DNA from: Streptomyces dengpaensis
Lineage (GTDB): Bacteria > Actinomycetota > Actinomycetes > Streptomycetales > Streptomycetaceae
Length of the DNA stretch: 64,000 bases
Direction: 5' to 3'
Assembly: GCF_002946835.1 (NCBI RefSeq)
Contig: NZ_CP026652.1
Location: 1,922,001-1,986,000, forward strand
Shown here piece after piece: positions 41,171-49,719 of the stretch. How positions within the stretch are numbered: position 1 is the first letter of the stretch; each line of letters begins with the position of its first letter. The notes beneath the pieces are model-generated. The model saw nothing but the letters and a program-made list of their open reading frames with translations, was not told where the DNA came from and did not search any database. Both the position numbers and the translations under genes were made by a program.

Positions 41171-41208
41171 CAGCCCCTCCGGCGTTTGAGGAGCGGGGTC
41201 TGGGGCGC
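41171..41208. terminator. Streptomyces-type intergenic hairpin motif (CCCCTCCGGCGTTTGAGGAG)
   Basis: CCCCTCCGGCGTTTGAGGAG followed by CGGGGTC forms a stem (CTCC/GGAG, extended by CCC/GGG). The same motif is found after many genes in streptomycetes. Here it sits between the sulfur operon and the convergent nitroreductase gene, where it would terminate the operon. Confidence 0.5.
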
Positions 41209-41294
41209 TGCATCCATCAGCGGCTCCGCCGCGGGCCCAGGTACGGGACGGGTAGGAGCAAAGGGGCGAAAAAACTCGGAGGCCGCACCGGCGT

Positions 41295-41912
41295 TCAGCC
41301 GAAGGAAAGCCCTCCCGTCCTGCTCCGCTTGAGTTCGAAGAAGTCCGGGTGGGCGGCGAGGACGCGGAAGCTGTCGAAGAGTTCGGCAGCCTTCTTGCCG
41401 CGGGGGATGGCGCGGAGCACGGGGCCGAACCACACGGTTCCGTCGACATGGATGGTCGGGGTACCCACATAGGCTTCGGAGTCTCGCTCCTTGCCCGCGT
41501 CATGGCTCCGGCGCACCGCCTCGTCGTACGAGGAGTCGTGGGCCGCTTGGGCCAGTTCGGCGGGGAGTCCGAGTTCTGCGAGGGAGTCGGCGATCACGGC
41601 GTCGAAGTCCTTGGCCTCGCGCTCGTGGATGCGGGTGCCGAAGGCCGTATAGAGGTCGCGCAGCACCTTCTCGCCGTGCTGCTCGGCGGCGGCCACCGCG
41701 ACCCGGACGGGGCCGATGGACTTGTCGACCAATTCCCGGTACCAGTCGGGGAGTTCGTTGCCGATGTTGTGCAGGTACAGGCTCATCGCGTGGAAGCGGA
41801 GGTCGAGTGGGCGTTCGCGCTCGACCTCCAGCATCCAGCGGGAGGTGATCCAGGCGAAGGGGCAGGCGGGGTCGAAGTAGAAGTCGACGCGGGTGGGCGA
41901 CGTGTTCGTCAT
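41295..41912 (-). CDS. mycothiol-dependent nitroreductase (DsbA-like, Rv2466c type)
   Basis: Encodes 205 residues, thioredoxin fold with helical insert. The active site is FDPACPFAWITSRWMLEVER (a single Cys in the C-P-F-A position), the mark of mycothiol-dependent nitroreductases that use mycothiol instead of a second cysteine. The cis-Pro loop is VGTPTIHVDGTVWFGPVLR. Acts in the cytoplasm in thiol redox metabolism. TAGCCT seven bases before the ATG suggests a leaderless start. Confidence 0.88.
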   Translation of the reverse strand: MTNTSPTRVDFYFDPACPFAWITSRWMLEVERERPLDLRFHAMSLYLHNIGNELPDWYRELVDKSIGPVRVAVAAAEQHGEKVLRDLYTAFGTRIHEREAKDFDAVIADSLAELGLPAELAQAAHDSSYDEAVRRSHDAGKERDSEAYVGTPTIHVDGTVWFGPVLRAIPRGKKAAELFDSFRVLAAHPDFFELKRSRTGGLSFG

Positions 41913-41919
41913 GCCGTCG

Positions 41920-41925
41920 AGGCTA
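41920..41925 (-). promoter_or_regulatory. candidate leaderless -10 box (nitroreductase gene)
   Basis: Minus-strand TAGCCT ends seven bases before the ATG at 41912, and no ribosome site is present. Confidence 0.35.
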
Positions 41926-41967
41926 GGCAGCCAATGGCACAGGGACACGGTCCAATTCCGCGCCGTG

Positions 41968-42180
41968 TCACTGGTCCACTTCGGCCCGGGACAGGCGCGG
42001 ATCCCGGCCGCTGTGGGCGAGGGCGCGCTCGAACGCGGGTGCGTCGTCGGGCACGGGTACCGGGTCCGCGAAGCCGTCGTACCGGCGGTACAGGTCGCCG
42101 TGGGTGTCGACCACGTCCAGGACGAGCCGGGCGTGCCGCGGTTGAGGGACTGCCAGGAGGAGCCGGCGGCGCGTTCGGAG
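41968..42180 (-). pseudogene. C-terminal gene fragment with frameshift
   Basis: Minus-strand frame reads ARLVLDVVDTHGDLYRRYDG and ends RDPRLSRAEVDQ with normal codon bias. In a neighbouring frame just upstream lies ERAAGSSWQSLNRGT, which would join it after a one-base shift. There is no start codon with a ribosome site. It looks like the last 70 codons of a lost gene between two intact ones. Family not recognised. Confidence 0.45.
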
Positions 42181-42206
42181 CCGTCGACTCGACGCCGGCG
42201 TTGCGC

Positions 42207-42755
42207 TCAGGCGCCGGTCAACTCCTCCAGTTTGACGACGGTGTTCCAGTTGCGGGTGGTGGCCAGGATGCCCTTCAGCAGGCGCGGCTTCGACAGGGTG
42301 TCCGCCAGCTTGGAGCGGCCGAGGCCGTCGGGGGCGTACAGGTACAGGGCGCGGTCGCCGAGGCGGAACTCCTCCGGCAGGAAGGCCACTTGGTCGACGG
42401 AGGCGAAGCGCTCGGCGTCGACGGGGCCGGAGAAGTACGTGACGTGCAGCTGCCTGGCCTCCAGTTCGGCGGCGGGGAACGGGCATGCCTCGCGTACGGC
42501 CTTCAGGTAGGCGTGGTCGCGCACCAGCACACCGACGGTGAAGCCGAAGCACTTGTCCAGGGCCTGGGCGAGTTCCGCCGCGAGGGTTTCCTCGTCGCCG
42601 TGGTCGCTGCCGAACACGGCGTTGCCGCTCTGCAGATACGTCTGTACGCCGCCGTACCCGAGCCCCTCCATGAGGGTGCGCAGCTCGGCCATCGGTACCT
42701 TCTTGCTGCCGCCCACGTTGATCCCGCGCAGCAGCGCTGCGTACGTCGTCGTCAT
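42207..42755 (-). CDS. DUF1697 family protein
   Basis: Encodes 182 residues, the full domain: YAALLRGINVGGSKKVPMAE, TYLQSGNAVFGSDHGDEETL, and near the end LSKPRLLKGILATTRNWNTV. The family is widespread, cytoplasmic and without assigned function. The gene has TAAGGT six bases before its ATG and no ribosome site, so it is probably leaderless. Confidence 0.9.
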   Translation of the reverse strand: MTTTYAALLRGINVGGSKKVPMAELRTLMEGLGYGGVQTYLQSGNAVFGSDHGDEETLAAELAQALDKCFGFTVGVLVRDHAYLKAVREACPFPAAELEARQLHVTYFSGPVDAERFASVDQVAFLPEEFRLGDRALYLYAPDGLGRSKLADTLSKPRLLKGILATTRNWNTVVKLEELTGA

Positions 42756-42761
42756 CGGGAC

Positions 42762-42767
42762 ACCTTA
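42762..42767 (-). promoter_or_regulatory. candidate leaderless -10 box (DUF1697 gene)
   Basis: Minus-strand TAAGGT ends six bases before the ATG at 42755. Confidence 0.4.
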
Positions 42768-42940
42768 AGGCGGCCGTCGTGCCCCGTGGGGGTGGGCACG
42801 ACGGCCGCGCCCGCGCCGGGAGTTACCGGCGGGTTGGCACGAAACCCTGGCCGATCGGCGCACGCAGATCAACACCTACATGAAGCTGTGACTTAATCAA
42901 CAACCCTTCGAAATAACAAAGAGGGCTCCGCCCGACAGAT

Positions 42941-43070
42941 CGGACACGCCCGTCGGACACGACGGTCGGACACGACGGTCGGACACGACGGTCGGACACG
43001 ACGGTCGGACACGACGGTCGGACACGACGGTCGGACACGACGGTCGGACACGACGGTCGGACACGACGGT
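42941..43070. repeat. perfect 13-bp tandem array
   Basis: Nine consecutive, identical copies of CGGACACGACGGT run from 42954 to 43070, preceded by one variant copy. Copies are head to tail without spacers, so this is not a CRISPR array. It lies in a 548-base non-coding gap (42756-43303) between divergent genes. The rest of the gap shows an A/T-rich patch near 42890-42925 and the MMPL promoter region after 43200. Confidence 0.9.
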
Positions 43071-43303
43071 CGGACAGCCGTCATCGAACACGCCGTTCAC
43101 CCTGACCCGCGTCCCCGAGAAGTCCCTTTACGTGTAAGGGGCTTCCATCCTCCCCAGTGCGGAGGCCCCGGAGTCCGCGGGGAGGACACAGGCCCTCGGG
43201 GGTTCACCAGGCAGCACGACGAGACGTTCTTATCCGGCCCATACCTTCATAACGAAAGGTGGCGGCAGGGGGCTGCCACCGCACACAAGGGGGCAGGCCC
43301 GTC

Positions 43304-45568
43304 ATGGGGAACGGAGATACACGGGTGCGGGGCATTGCCGCCCGGGCCGGCGGCTGGAGCGCCCGGCACCGATGGGCGGCCGTCGGAATCTGGGTGCTGT
43401 TCGTCGTCCTGGCGATGGGGCTCGGCTCGGCCGCGGGCACGGTCGAGGTCAAGGAGAGCGACCAGCTGGGGGGCGAGACCCACACCGCCGCGAAGATCAT
43501 CGAGGATGCCGGCATCGAGGAACCGGCCAGTGAGACCGTCCTCGTCCAGGCCAAGGACGGCAGCGCGAAGGCGACGGACGCGGAGTTCCGCGGGGCCGTC
43601 GCCGCGGTGATCAAGGCGGTCGAGGACACCGGCAAGGTCACGGACGTGACCTCGCCGTACGACACCGACACGATCTCGAAGGACGGCCGCAGCGCGCTCG
43701 TGCAGTTCGACATGCGCGGCGACTCGGAGACCGCGGGTGAGCGTGTCGAGCCCGTACTGAAGGCCGTCGAAGGCGTCCAGAAGGACCACTCCTCGCTGCG
43801 GATCGAGGAGATCGGCGGCGCCAGCATGATGAAGACGTTCGACGACGCGTTCGGCGACGACTTCCAGCAGGCCGAGTACTCCGCGGTGCCGGTGGCCCTG
43901 GGTATTCTGCTGATCGCCTTCGGCGCGCTGGTGGCGGCCCTGCTGCCGGTGGCGCTCGCGGTCACGGCGATCATGGCGACGATGGGCCTGATGGGGATCG
44001 TCAGCCATATCCAGCCGATGGACGACACCGCCAGCTCCGTGATGCTGCTGGTCGGTCTGGCCGTCGGTGTCGACTACTGCCTGTTCTATCTGCGGCGTGA
44101 GCGCGAGGAACGCGCGGCGGGCCGGGACCCGGAGACCGCGCTGCAGATCGCCGCGGCCACCAGCGGCCGTGCCGTGATCGTCTCCGGTGTCACGGTGTGC
44201 GTGGCGATGGCGGGCATGCTGTTCACCGGAATCTCCACGTTCGAGGCGATGGGCCTGGCCTCTCTGATGGTCGTCGCGGTCGCCATGGTCGGCTCGGTGA
44301 CGGTGCTGCCGGCGCTGCTCTCGCTGCTCGGTGAGCGGGTGGAGAAGGGACGGATCCCGTTCCTGCACCGGGACAAGCGCCGCAAGAACGGCAACGGCCG
44401 TAGGAGCGACGACGGCAGCCGGTTCTGGAGCGCCGTCCTGAAGCCCGTGCTCGCCAAGCCCGGCGTCTCGCTCGTCGTCGCGGCCGGCGCGCTGCTGGCG
44501 GTCGCGGCACCCGCGCTCGGCATGAAGACGCAGAACCTCACCCTGGACCAGGAGTTCGGCGACTCCCTGCCGATCGTGGGCACGTACGAGCGCGTCAACG
44601 ACGCCTTCCCGGGCGGCTCCGAGCCGGCCACGGTGGTCGTCAAGGCGCAGGACATCAACGCCGCCGACGTGCAGGCCGCGCTCGCCGACTTCCGTGACCA
44701 GGCGATCAGTTCGGGTGCCTCGCGCGGCCCGATCGACACCAAGACGCATTCCGCACAGAACGTCGCCTTCGTATACGTCCCGCTCGTCGGCGGCTCCGAC
44801 CAGGACAAGGCCGGTCAGAGCCTGGACCTGCTGCGCGACAAGGTACGGCCCGACACACTCGGCAGGGTCGACGGCGTCGAGGCGCCGGTCACCGGACAGG
44901 TCGCGGGCAACAAGGACTTCAACGACCAGCTGGTCGGCTCGGTCGTCCCGGTCTTCGCGTTCGTCGTGGTCTTCGCCTTCCTGCTGATGCTGCTGTCGTT
45001 CCGCTCGCTGACGATCGCGATCACCTCGATCGCGCTCAACCTCCTTTCGGTGGCGGCGGCTTACGGCATCCTGGTCGCCGTGTTCCAGCACGGCTGGGGC
45101 GCGTCGCTGGTGGGCGCGGAGGGCGTGGGCGCCATCGTCGCCTGGCTGCCGTTGTTCCTCTTCGTGATCCTCTTCGGGCTCTCGATGGACTACCACGTCT
45201 TCGTGGTCTCGCGGATCCGTGAGGCGCGGCTGCGCGGCCGCGGCACCAAGGAGGCGATCCGGCACGGGGTGGTCACCACGGCCGGTGTCGTCACCAGCGC
45301 CGCGGTCATCATGGTCGCCGTCTTCGCGATCTTCGGGACGCTGTCCATGCAGTCCATGAAGCAGATGGGTGTGGGCCTGGCCGCCGCGGTGCTCATCGAC
45401 GCGACCATCATCCGGGGTGTGCTCCTCCCCGCCGCGATGGCCCTGCTCGGCGAGCGCAACTGGTACCTGCCGAAGTGGCTGAACCGCCTGCCGGACCTCA
45501 CGCACGACGAGGCACCGGAGGCCGTGGCGCCGCCGGTGGCCGTGGAGGGGGAGCGGGCGGGGGTGTAA
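43304..45568 (+). CDS. MMPL-family RND-type transporter
   Basis: Encodes 754 residues. Two six-helix MMPL domains are visible: the first has VALGILLIAFGALVAALLPV and LLVGLAVGVDYCLFYLRRER, the second has VFAFVVVFAFLLMLLSFRSL and ILFGLSMDYHVFVVSRIREA. The GVDY and SMDY segments carry the proton-relay Asp. Large periplasm-side loops follow the first and seventh helices. Such proteins export lipids, siderophores or antibiotics. The ATG follows AAGGGGG. Confidence 0.92.
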   Translation: MGNGDTRVRGIAARAGGWSARHRWAAVGIWVLFVVLAMGLGSAAGTVEVKESDQLGGETHTAAKIIEDAGIEEPASETVLVQAKDGSAKATDAEFRGAVAAVIKAVEDTGKVTDVTSPYDTDTISKDGRSALVQFDMRGDSETAGERVEPVLKAVEGVQKDHSSLRIEEIGGASMMKTFDDAFGDDFQQAEYSAVPVALGILLIAFGALVAALLPVALAVTAIMATMGLMGIVSHIQPMDDTASSVMLLVGLAVGVDYCLFYLRREREERAAGRDPETALQIAAATSGRAVIVSGVTVCVAMAGMLFTGISTFEAMGLASLMVVAVAMVGSVTVLPALLSLLGERVEKGRIPFLHRDKRRKNGNGRRSDDGSRFWSAVLKPVLAKPGVSLVVAAGALLAVAAPALGMKTQNLTLDQEFGDSLPIVGTYERVNDAFPGGSEPATVVVKAQDINAADVQAALADFRDQAISSGASRGPIDTKTHSAQNVAFVYVPLVGGSDQDKAGQSLDLLRDKVRPDTLGRVDGVEAPVTGQVAGNKDFNDQLVGSVVPVFAFVVVFAFLLMLLSFRSLTIAITSIALNLLSVAAAYGILVAVFQHGWGASLVGAEGVGAIVAWLPLFLFVILFGLSMDYHVFVVSRIREARLRGRGTKEAIRHGVVTTAGVVTSAAVIMVAVFAIFGTLSMQSMKQMGVGLAAAVLIDATIIRGVLLPAAMALLGERNWYLPKWLNRLPDLTHDEAPEAVAPPVAVEGERAGV

Positions 45569-45622
45569 CTCCCGTAATTCCAGCCTCCTGTAATTCCCGC
45601 AAGATGAGGGCCTCTTGATTGC

Positions 45623-45667
45623 GCGAAGGGCCTGTTGGTTCCCCCGAGGAACCAACAGGCCCTTCGC
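45623..45667. terminator. perfect 20-bp terminator hairpin
   Basis: The stem at 45623-45642 (GCGAAGGGCCTGTTGGTTCC) and its exact complement at 45648-45667 leave a five-base loop. It is placed between the MMPL gene and the convergent glycosyltransferase remnant. Confidence 0.8.
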
Positions 45668-45707
45668 CTGTGCGCCCTATGTTTCGTGCGCCTTGTGCGC
45701 CTACGTC

Positions 45708-46037
45708 CTACGCCTCCGCGGGCAGTTCGGCCTCGATGAGGTCGGCCGCCCGCCGGGTGCCGCCCTCCCGCACCATCTGTTCCCGGATCTCGTGCAGGCG
45801 GCGCGCCACCTCGGGATCGCCGGCGACCGCGAGGACCGCCTCGCGCAACGTGTCGGCGGCGGCCTCCTCCATCGGTACGTGACGGGCGACGCCGAGCGCC
45901 TGCAGCATGTCGGCGTTGCCGAACTGGTCGACGGCCTGCGGTACGGCGACCATCGGCGTGCCGGTGGCCAGCCCCTCCTGGCTGCCGCCGGCGCCCGCGT
46001 GTGTGACCCCTTTGCCTGGCTCGGTTGGCGTGTTCAT
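45708..46037 (-). pseudogene. macrolide-type glycosyltransferase, C-terminal remnant
   Basis: The last 100 residues of an MGT-family (UDP-glucose:macrolide) glycosyltransferase remain: [39 protein letters not shown], then [13 protein letters not shown]. This includes the donor-sugar motif (HAG.GG..E...TGTP..A.PQ..DQ..NA). Family members have about 400 residues, so some 300 codons are missing and it cannot be active. Confidence 0.8.
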
Positions 46038-46216
46038 GGTCGTGAAGGCCTCGCTGCACGTCTAGGGACCGCGCACAGGGCCCGACCTGTGCGAATGCGA
46101 CACTGGCCGACGACAGGCCGCAGGCGAGAAGTCGGCGCGGCTGCGGACGACGCGCAGCCCGCACGAGGGCAGGACGACACGCGGCCCGCACCAGAACAGG
46201 ACACGGAGGCGGACGG

Positions 46217-47080
46217 ATGGACGAGGCACGGGCACGGGACGTACTGGCCGCGGCGGGGGTACTGCCCGGCCCGGCACGGGACGCGCGCCTGCTCGCCCTC
46301 GGCGAGAACGCGGTGTTCGCCGCCGGAGACCTGGTCGTCAAGGTGGGGCGTGACGCCGAACTCCTTGACCGGGCTCGGCGGGAACTGGACATCGCCGGGT
46401 GGCTGGCCGAGGCGGGCGTCCCGGCGGTGCGGGCGGCCGAGCCCAAGGCGCTGCTGGTGGACGGGCACCCGGTGACCGTGTGGCACCGGCTGCCCGATTC
46501 CGTACGGCCCGCGGACCCGCGGGATCTGGCCGAACTGCTGCGAATCGTCCACGCACTCCCTTCCCCCTCCTTCCAACTGCCGCGCCGCGAACTGCTGGAC
46601 GGCGTGGAGCGCTGGCTGCGGCTCGCGGGCGAGGCGATCGATCCCGCGGACGCGGCGTATCTGCGTGAGCGCCGCGACGGCTTCGCGGCAGCCGCGGCCG
46701 CGCTGACGCCCCATCTGCCGCCGGGCCCGATCCACGGCGACGCGCTGCCCCGCAATGTGCACGTCGGCCCCGACGGCCCGTTCCTCGTCGACCTCGAGAC
46801 CTTCTCCGCCGACCTGCGCGAGCACGACCTGGTGGTCATGGCCCTCTCCCGCGACCGCTACGGCCTGCCCGCCGAGGCCTACGCCTCCTTCACCGAGGCG
46901 TACGGCTGGGACGTGCGCGAGTGGGAGGGCTGCGCGGTCCTGCGCGGCGCCCGCGAGACGGCGAGCTGCGCCTGGGTGGCTCAGCACGCCCCGGCCAACC
47001 CCAAGGCCCTGACCGAGTTCCGGCGCAGGGTGGCGTCACTGCGGGACGGGGACGAGACGGTACGCTGGTATCCGTTCTGA
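46217..47080 (+). CDS. aminoglycoside-phosphotransferase-like kinase (APH fold)
   Basis: Encodes 287 residues. The Brenner motif is PGPIHGDALPRNVHVGPDGP and the metal Asp is in FLVDLETFSADLREHDLVVM (VDLE). The first lobe is visible as LALGENAVFAAGDLVVKVGR, with the ATP-binding Lys. The substrate may be an aminoglycoside, a sugar or a choline-like alcohol, and resistance cannot be claimed from sequence. A GGCGGACGG ribosome site precedes the ATG. Confidence 0.85.
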   Translation: MDEARARDVLAAAGVLPGPARDARLLALGENAVFAAGDLVVKVGRDAELLDRARRELDIAGWLAEAGVPAVRAAEPKALLVDGHPVTVWHRLPDSVRPADPRDLAELLRIVHALPSPSFQLPRRELLDGVERWLRLAGEAIDPADAAYLRERRDGFAAAAAALTPHLPPGPIHGDALPRNVHVGPDGPFLVDLETFSADLREHDLVVMALSRDRYGLPAEAYASFTEAYGWDVREWEGCAVLRGARETASCAWVAQHAPANPKALTEFRRRVASLRDGDETVRWYPF

Positions 47081-47189
47081 GCTTGCGTGTTCCTCCCCCT
47101 TCCCGGCCCGAGCTGAAGCGTGGCAGCTTCGCTTCGCTGCACACGGCCCCGGCTCAACGGTGCAGCCTTCAGGGGAGGGTTGATCGACG

Positions 47190-48215
47190 ATGATCACGGA
47201 GTTCCGTACAAGTGTCGTACCAGCCGTGGAGCGGTTCGACTACTGGCACGGCATGATGAACGACACGATGGTGCCCAACCGGCTGCGCAGCGACCACGCG
47301 CCGGACTTCCGGGCACAGTTGCGGCTGATGGACCTGGGAGCGGTCCAGGTGTCCGGACTGCGGTATCCGCCGCTGGAGACGTACCGCCCCGCGAAGCTGA
47401 TCCGGCGGTCCGACCCCGAGAGCTATCAGCTGATGCTGAACCTGCGCGGTAGCCACAGGATCCTCCAGGGAGGTCACGACACCGCGGGCGCGGCCGGCGA
47501 GATGGTGCTCTACGACACCTCCCGACCCTGGCACGGCTGGGCGGAGGGGGCCGCCGGTAGCGCCATAAGCGGCATCATGGTGCAGGTTCCGCGGGCGCTG
47601 CTGCCGCTTCCGCAGGACGGTGTCCGCTCCCTCACTGCTGCGCGGCTGTCCGGCGGCACGGGTGTGGGCGGGCTGCTTGCCTGCTTCCTGAAGCAGCTGA
47701 TCGGCCACGACGGCTCCTACACCCCGGCGGACGCCGTGCGTCTGACCACCGTCCTGGTCGATCTCCTGGCAGCCGTGTGCGCCCATCATCTGGAGGCGGA
47801 ACGGCTGCTGCCCCTGGAGACCCAGCATCACACCCTGTTCCTGCGCGTCCGCGCCTTCATCGAGCACCATCTGGCCGACCCCGAGCTGACTCCGGCCGCG
47901 GTGGCCGCCGCCCACAACGTCTCTACCCGCCAGCTGTACCGCCTCTTCCAGACCCGGGGCCTCACGGTCGCCGGCTGGATACGCCGGCGCCGACTGGAGA
48001 ACTGTCACCGCGACCTGGCCGACCCCCGCCACGACCACCGCCCCGTCCAGGCCGTCGCCGCCCGCTGGGGCCTGACCGACAAGGCGCACTTCAGCCGCCT
48101 GTTCCGCGCCGCCTACGGGATGCCGCCCGGCGACTACCGGCGCGTCGCACAGAACGCCGGCCGGGAAGGCACGGAACGGCAACCGGACGGCGCTCGCGAT
48201 CAACCACGCCGCTAG
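47190..48215 (+). CDS. AraC-family regulator (AraC-binding-like N-domain)
   Basis: Encodes 341 residues. The N-terminal domain (ERFDYWHGMMNDTMVPNRLR, GEMVLYDTSRPWHGW) is the OruR/FeaR-type AraC-binding-like domain. The HTH is LTPAAVAAAHNVSTRQLYRL and VAARWGLTDKAHFSRLFRAA. GGAGGG lies in front of the ATG. No metabolic partner is adjacent, and it may control the secreted inhibitor downstream. Confidence 0.88.
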   Translation: MITEFRTSVVPAVERFDYWHGMMNDTMVPNRLRSDHAPDFRAQLRLMDLGAVQVSGLRYPPLETYRPAKLIRRSDPESYQLMLNLRGSHRILQGGHDTAGAAGEMVLYDTSRPWHGWAEGAAGSAISGIMVQVPRALLPLPQDGVRSLTAARLSGGTGVGGLLACFLKQLIGHDGSYTPADAVRLTTVLVDLLAAVCAHHLEAERLLPLETQHHTLFLRVRAFIEHHLADPELTPAAVAAAHNVSTRQLYRLFQTRGLTVAGWIRRRRLENCHRDLADPRHDHRPVQAVAARWGLTDKAHFSRLFRAAYGMPPGDYRRVAQNAGREGTERQPDGARDQPRR

Positions 48216-48282
48216 CCCGGCCGCCGACACTCGGGAGGTCATCACATCGGCAGCAAGCTCACCTCCACAGAGAGGATCCACG

Positions 48283-48696
48283 GTGCGTCGAATCGCCATG
48301 TCCGTGCTCGCGACCGGAGCCCTTGTCGTCTCCGGTCTGGCTCTCGCCCCCTCGGCTCAGGCAGCCGTGACCGACTGTCCGAACGAGAGCGGCTACCTCT
48401 GCTTCTGGGTCAACGCCAACTACGGCGGCGCGATGGGGAAGGTGTCCGGCAACAACACCTACTGGGGCAACTTCACCGGCGGGTGCAACTCGACCCAGCG
48501 ATGGAACGACTGTGCGTCGGCCATCCGCAACGAAGGGCTCAGCTGTGAGGCGGTGGTGTACGAGGCCGCGAACTACGGCGGATCCTCGTGGGTGATCAAC
48601 CGGGACACCCAGGCCGCGGACCTGACCAAGTGGGGCAAGCCGAGCGGGGGCAACTGGAACGACGTCATCAGCTCCAACAACTGGTGGTGCGGGTAA
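48283..48696 (+). CDS. secreted peptidase inhibitor family I36 protein
   Basis: Encodes 137 residues from a GTG. Signal peptide VLATGALVVSGLALAPSAQA. The mature protein is Cys-rich, with CPNESGYLCFWVNANYGGAM, CNSTQRWNDCASAIRNEG and ANYGGSSWVINR: two beta-gamma-crystallin-like halves as in the Streptomyces metalloproteinase inhibitor SMPI (MEROPS I36). Extracellular. Confidence 0.88.
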   Translation: MRRIAMSVLATGALVVSGLALAPSAQAAVTDCPNESGYLCFWVNANYGGAMGKVSGNNTYWGNFTGGCNSTQRWNDCASAIRNEGLSCEAVVYEAANYGGSSWVINRDTQAADLTKWGKPSGGNWNDVISSNNWWCG

Positions 48697-48707
48697 GGGC
48701 TGAGGAC

Positions 48708-49670
48708 ATGCGCCCGATGGCCACACCTGCCGTTGCCGCGGTAGCCGTCGCCGTGTTGGCCGTCGGTTCCGCCGGCTGCGTTCGCGCGCAGCCGGCGGAA
48801 CGGCCGGACCGGCCCTCCGTGCCCGCGCTCAGCCGGGCCGCCGTGGAACTCGCCCTGCGGACCTCCCCCTACCGCGAAGACCAGCGCGCCCTCCGCCGGG
48901 CGGAGGACGAGCTGACCCGCCGGTGCATGGCCGCACAGGGCTTCGGCCAACCGGCCGCCTCCTCCGGTGCCAGCGCCCGGGACGACGACCCGTGGCACCC
49001 CGATCCCGAGGCGCGTCGAACCCTCGGTTACGGCTTCTCCGACACCGGCCCGTCGCCTGACGACCAGTACCCGCCCGGCCTTCCCGCGGCGCAGCGGGAC
49101 GCCTACGCCCGTGCGCTCACCGGCGACCCCGGGCGGCGCGCCACGCTGCGGCTGTCGAGCGGCCCGCAGTTCACCTTCGCCACCACGGGCTGCATCGCCC
49201 GCAGCCGCATCCGTCTCTTCGGTGACGTCATGGCGGCGGCCAGGGTCTCGTACGTGCCGCAGGAGGCCTACAACGCGATCCGCGGACAGATCGCCGTCGA
49301 CGCCACCATGCGCCGGGCCCTGGGGGACTGGACGTCCTGCATGAGGAAGCGGGGGGTGCCGTTCGCCTCCATGGAGGACGCACGGGCCGCCGCTGCCCGC
49401 CGGAGCCACGAGGTCCCGCCGACGAAGGGCGCCGCGCCACGGTCGGAGGTACGAATCGCCGAGGCCGACGCGGAGTGCGCCCTCGCCGTCGATCTGCCAG
49501 GGGTGATCGACCGCGTGGGGCCCCTGTACCTGCGCGAACTGACCGCGGAGCAGCGGCGGGACCTCAATGCTGCCGCGGATCTCCGCCTCAAGGCGTTGCA
49601 GCGCGCCCGCGCTCTCCGCGACGCACAGCCGCACGCCACCCCCACGCCCCCACCGTCGCCCTCCCCCTAG
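48708..49670 (+). CDS. secreted lipoprotein of unknown function
   Basis: Encodes 320 residues. The ATG lies 11 bases after the I36 stop and GAGG is in front. Lipobox AVLAVGSAGCVRA. The mature protein is helical with conserved Cys positions (LTRRCMAAQGFGQP, FATTGCIARSRIRLFGD, DWTSCMRKRGVPFASMEDA, EADAECALAVDLPGVI) as seen in many actinobacterial lipoproteins with paired Cys. C-terminus is proline-rich. Confidence 0.75.
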   Translation: MRPMATPAVAAVAVAVLAVGSAGCVRAQPAERPDRPSVPALSRAAVELALRTSPYREDQRALRRAEDELTRRCMAAQGFGQPAASSGASARDDDPWHPDPEARRTLGYGFSDTGPSPDDQYPPGLPAAQRDAYARALTGDPGRRATLRLSSGPQFTFATTGCIARSRIRLFGDVMAAARVSYVPQEAYNAIRGQIAVDATMRRALGDWTSCMRKRGVPFASMEDARAAAARRSHEVPPTKGAAPRSEVRIAEADAECALAVDLPGVIDRVGPLYLRELTAEQRRDLNAAADLRLKALQRARALRDAQPHATPTPPPSPSP

Positions 49671-49673
49671 GAA

Positions 49674-49700
49674 CCTGCCCGGCGGATCATGCCGGACAGG
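49674..49700. terminator. hairpin between convergent genes
   Basis: CCTGCCCGGC (49674-49683) pairs with GCCGGACAGG (49691-49700) with one mismatch. It follows the lipoprotein stop by three bases. A second short stem, GGCCTG/CAGGCC, lies directly after it (49699-49716), on the side of the exonuclease gene. Confidence 0.55.
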
Positions 49701-49719
49701 CCTGAGGCGGCAGGCCAGG

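Noticed and set aside
42941..43070. Possible CRISPR array.
   Set aside because: Repeats are only 13 bases and directly adjacent without spacers, and no cas gene is present.
42823..43100. Three minus-strand frames with 13-residue repeats such as SDRRVRPSCPTVV.
   Set aside because: A 13-base repeat is open in all frames and gives the same peptide in each; no start signal or non-repeat domain exists.
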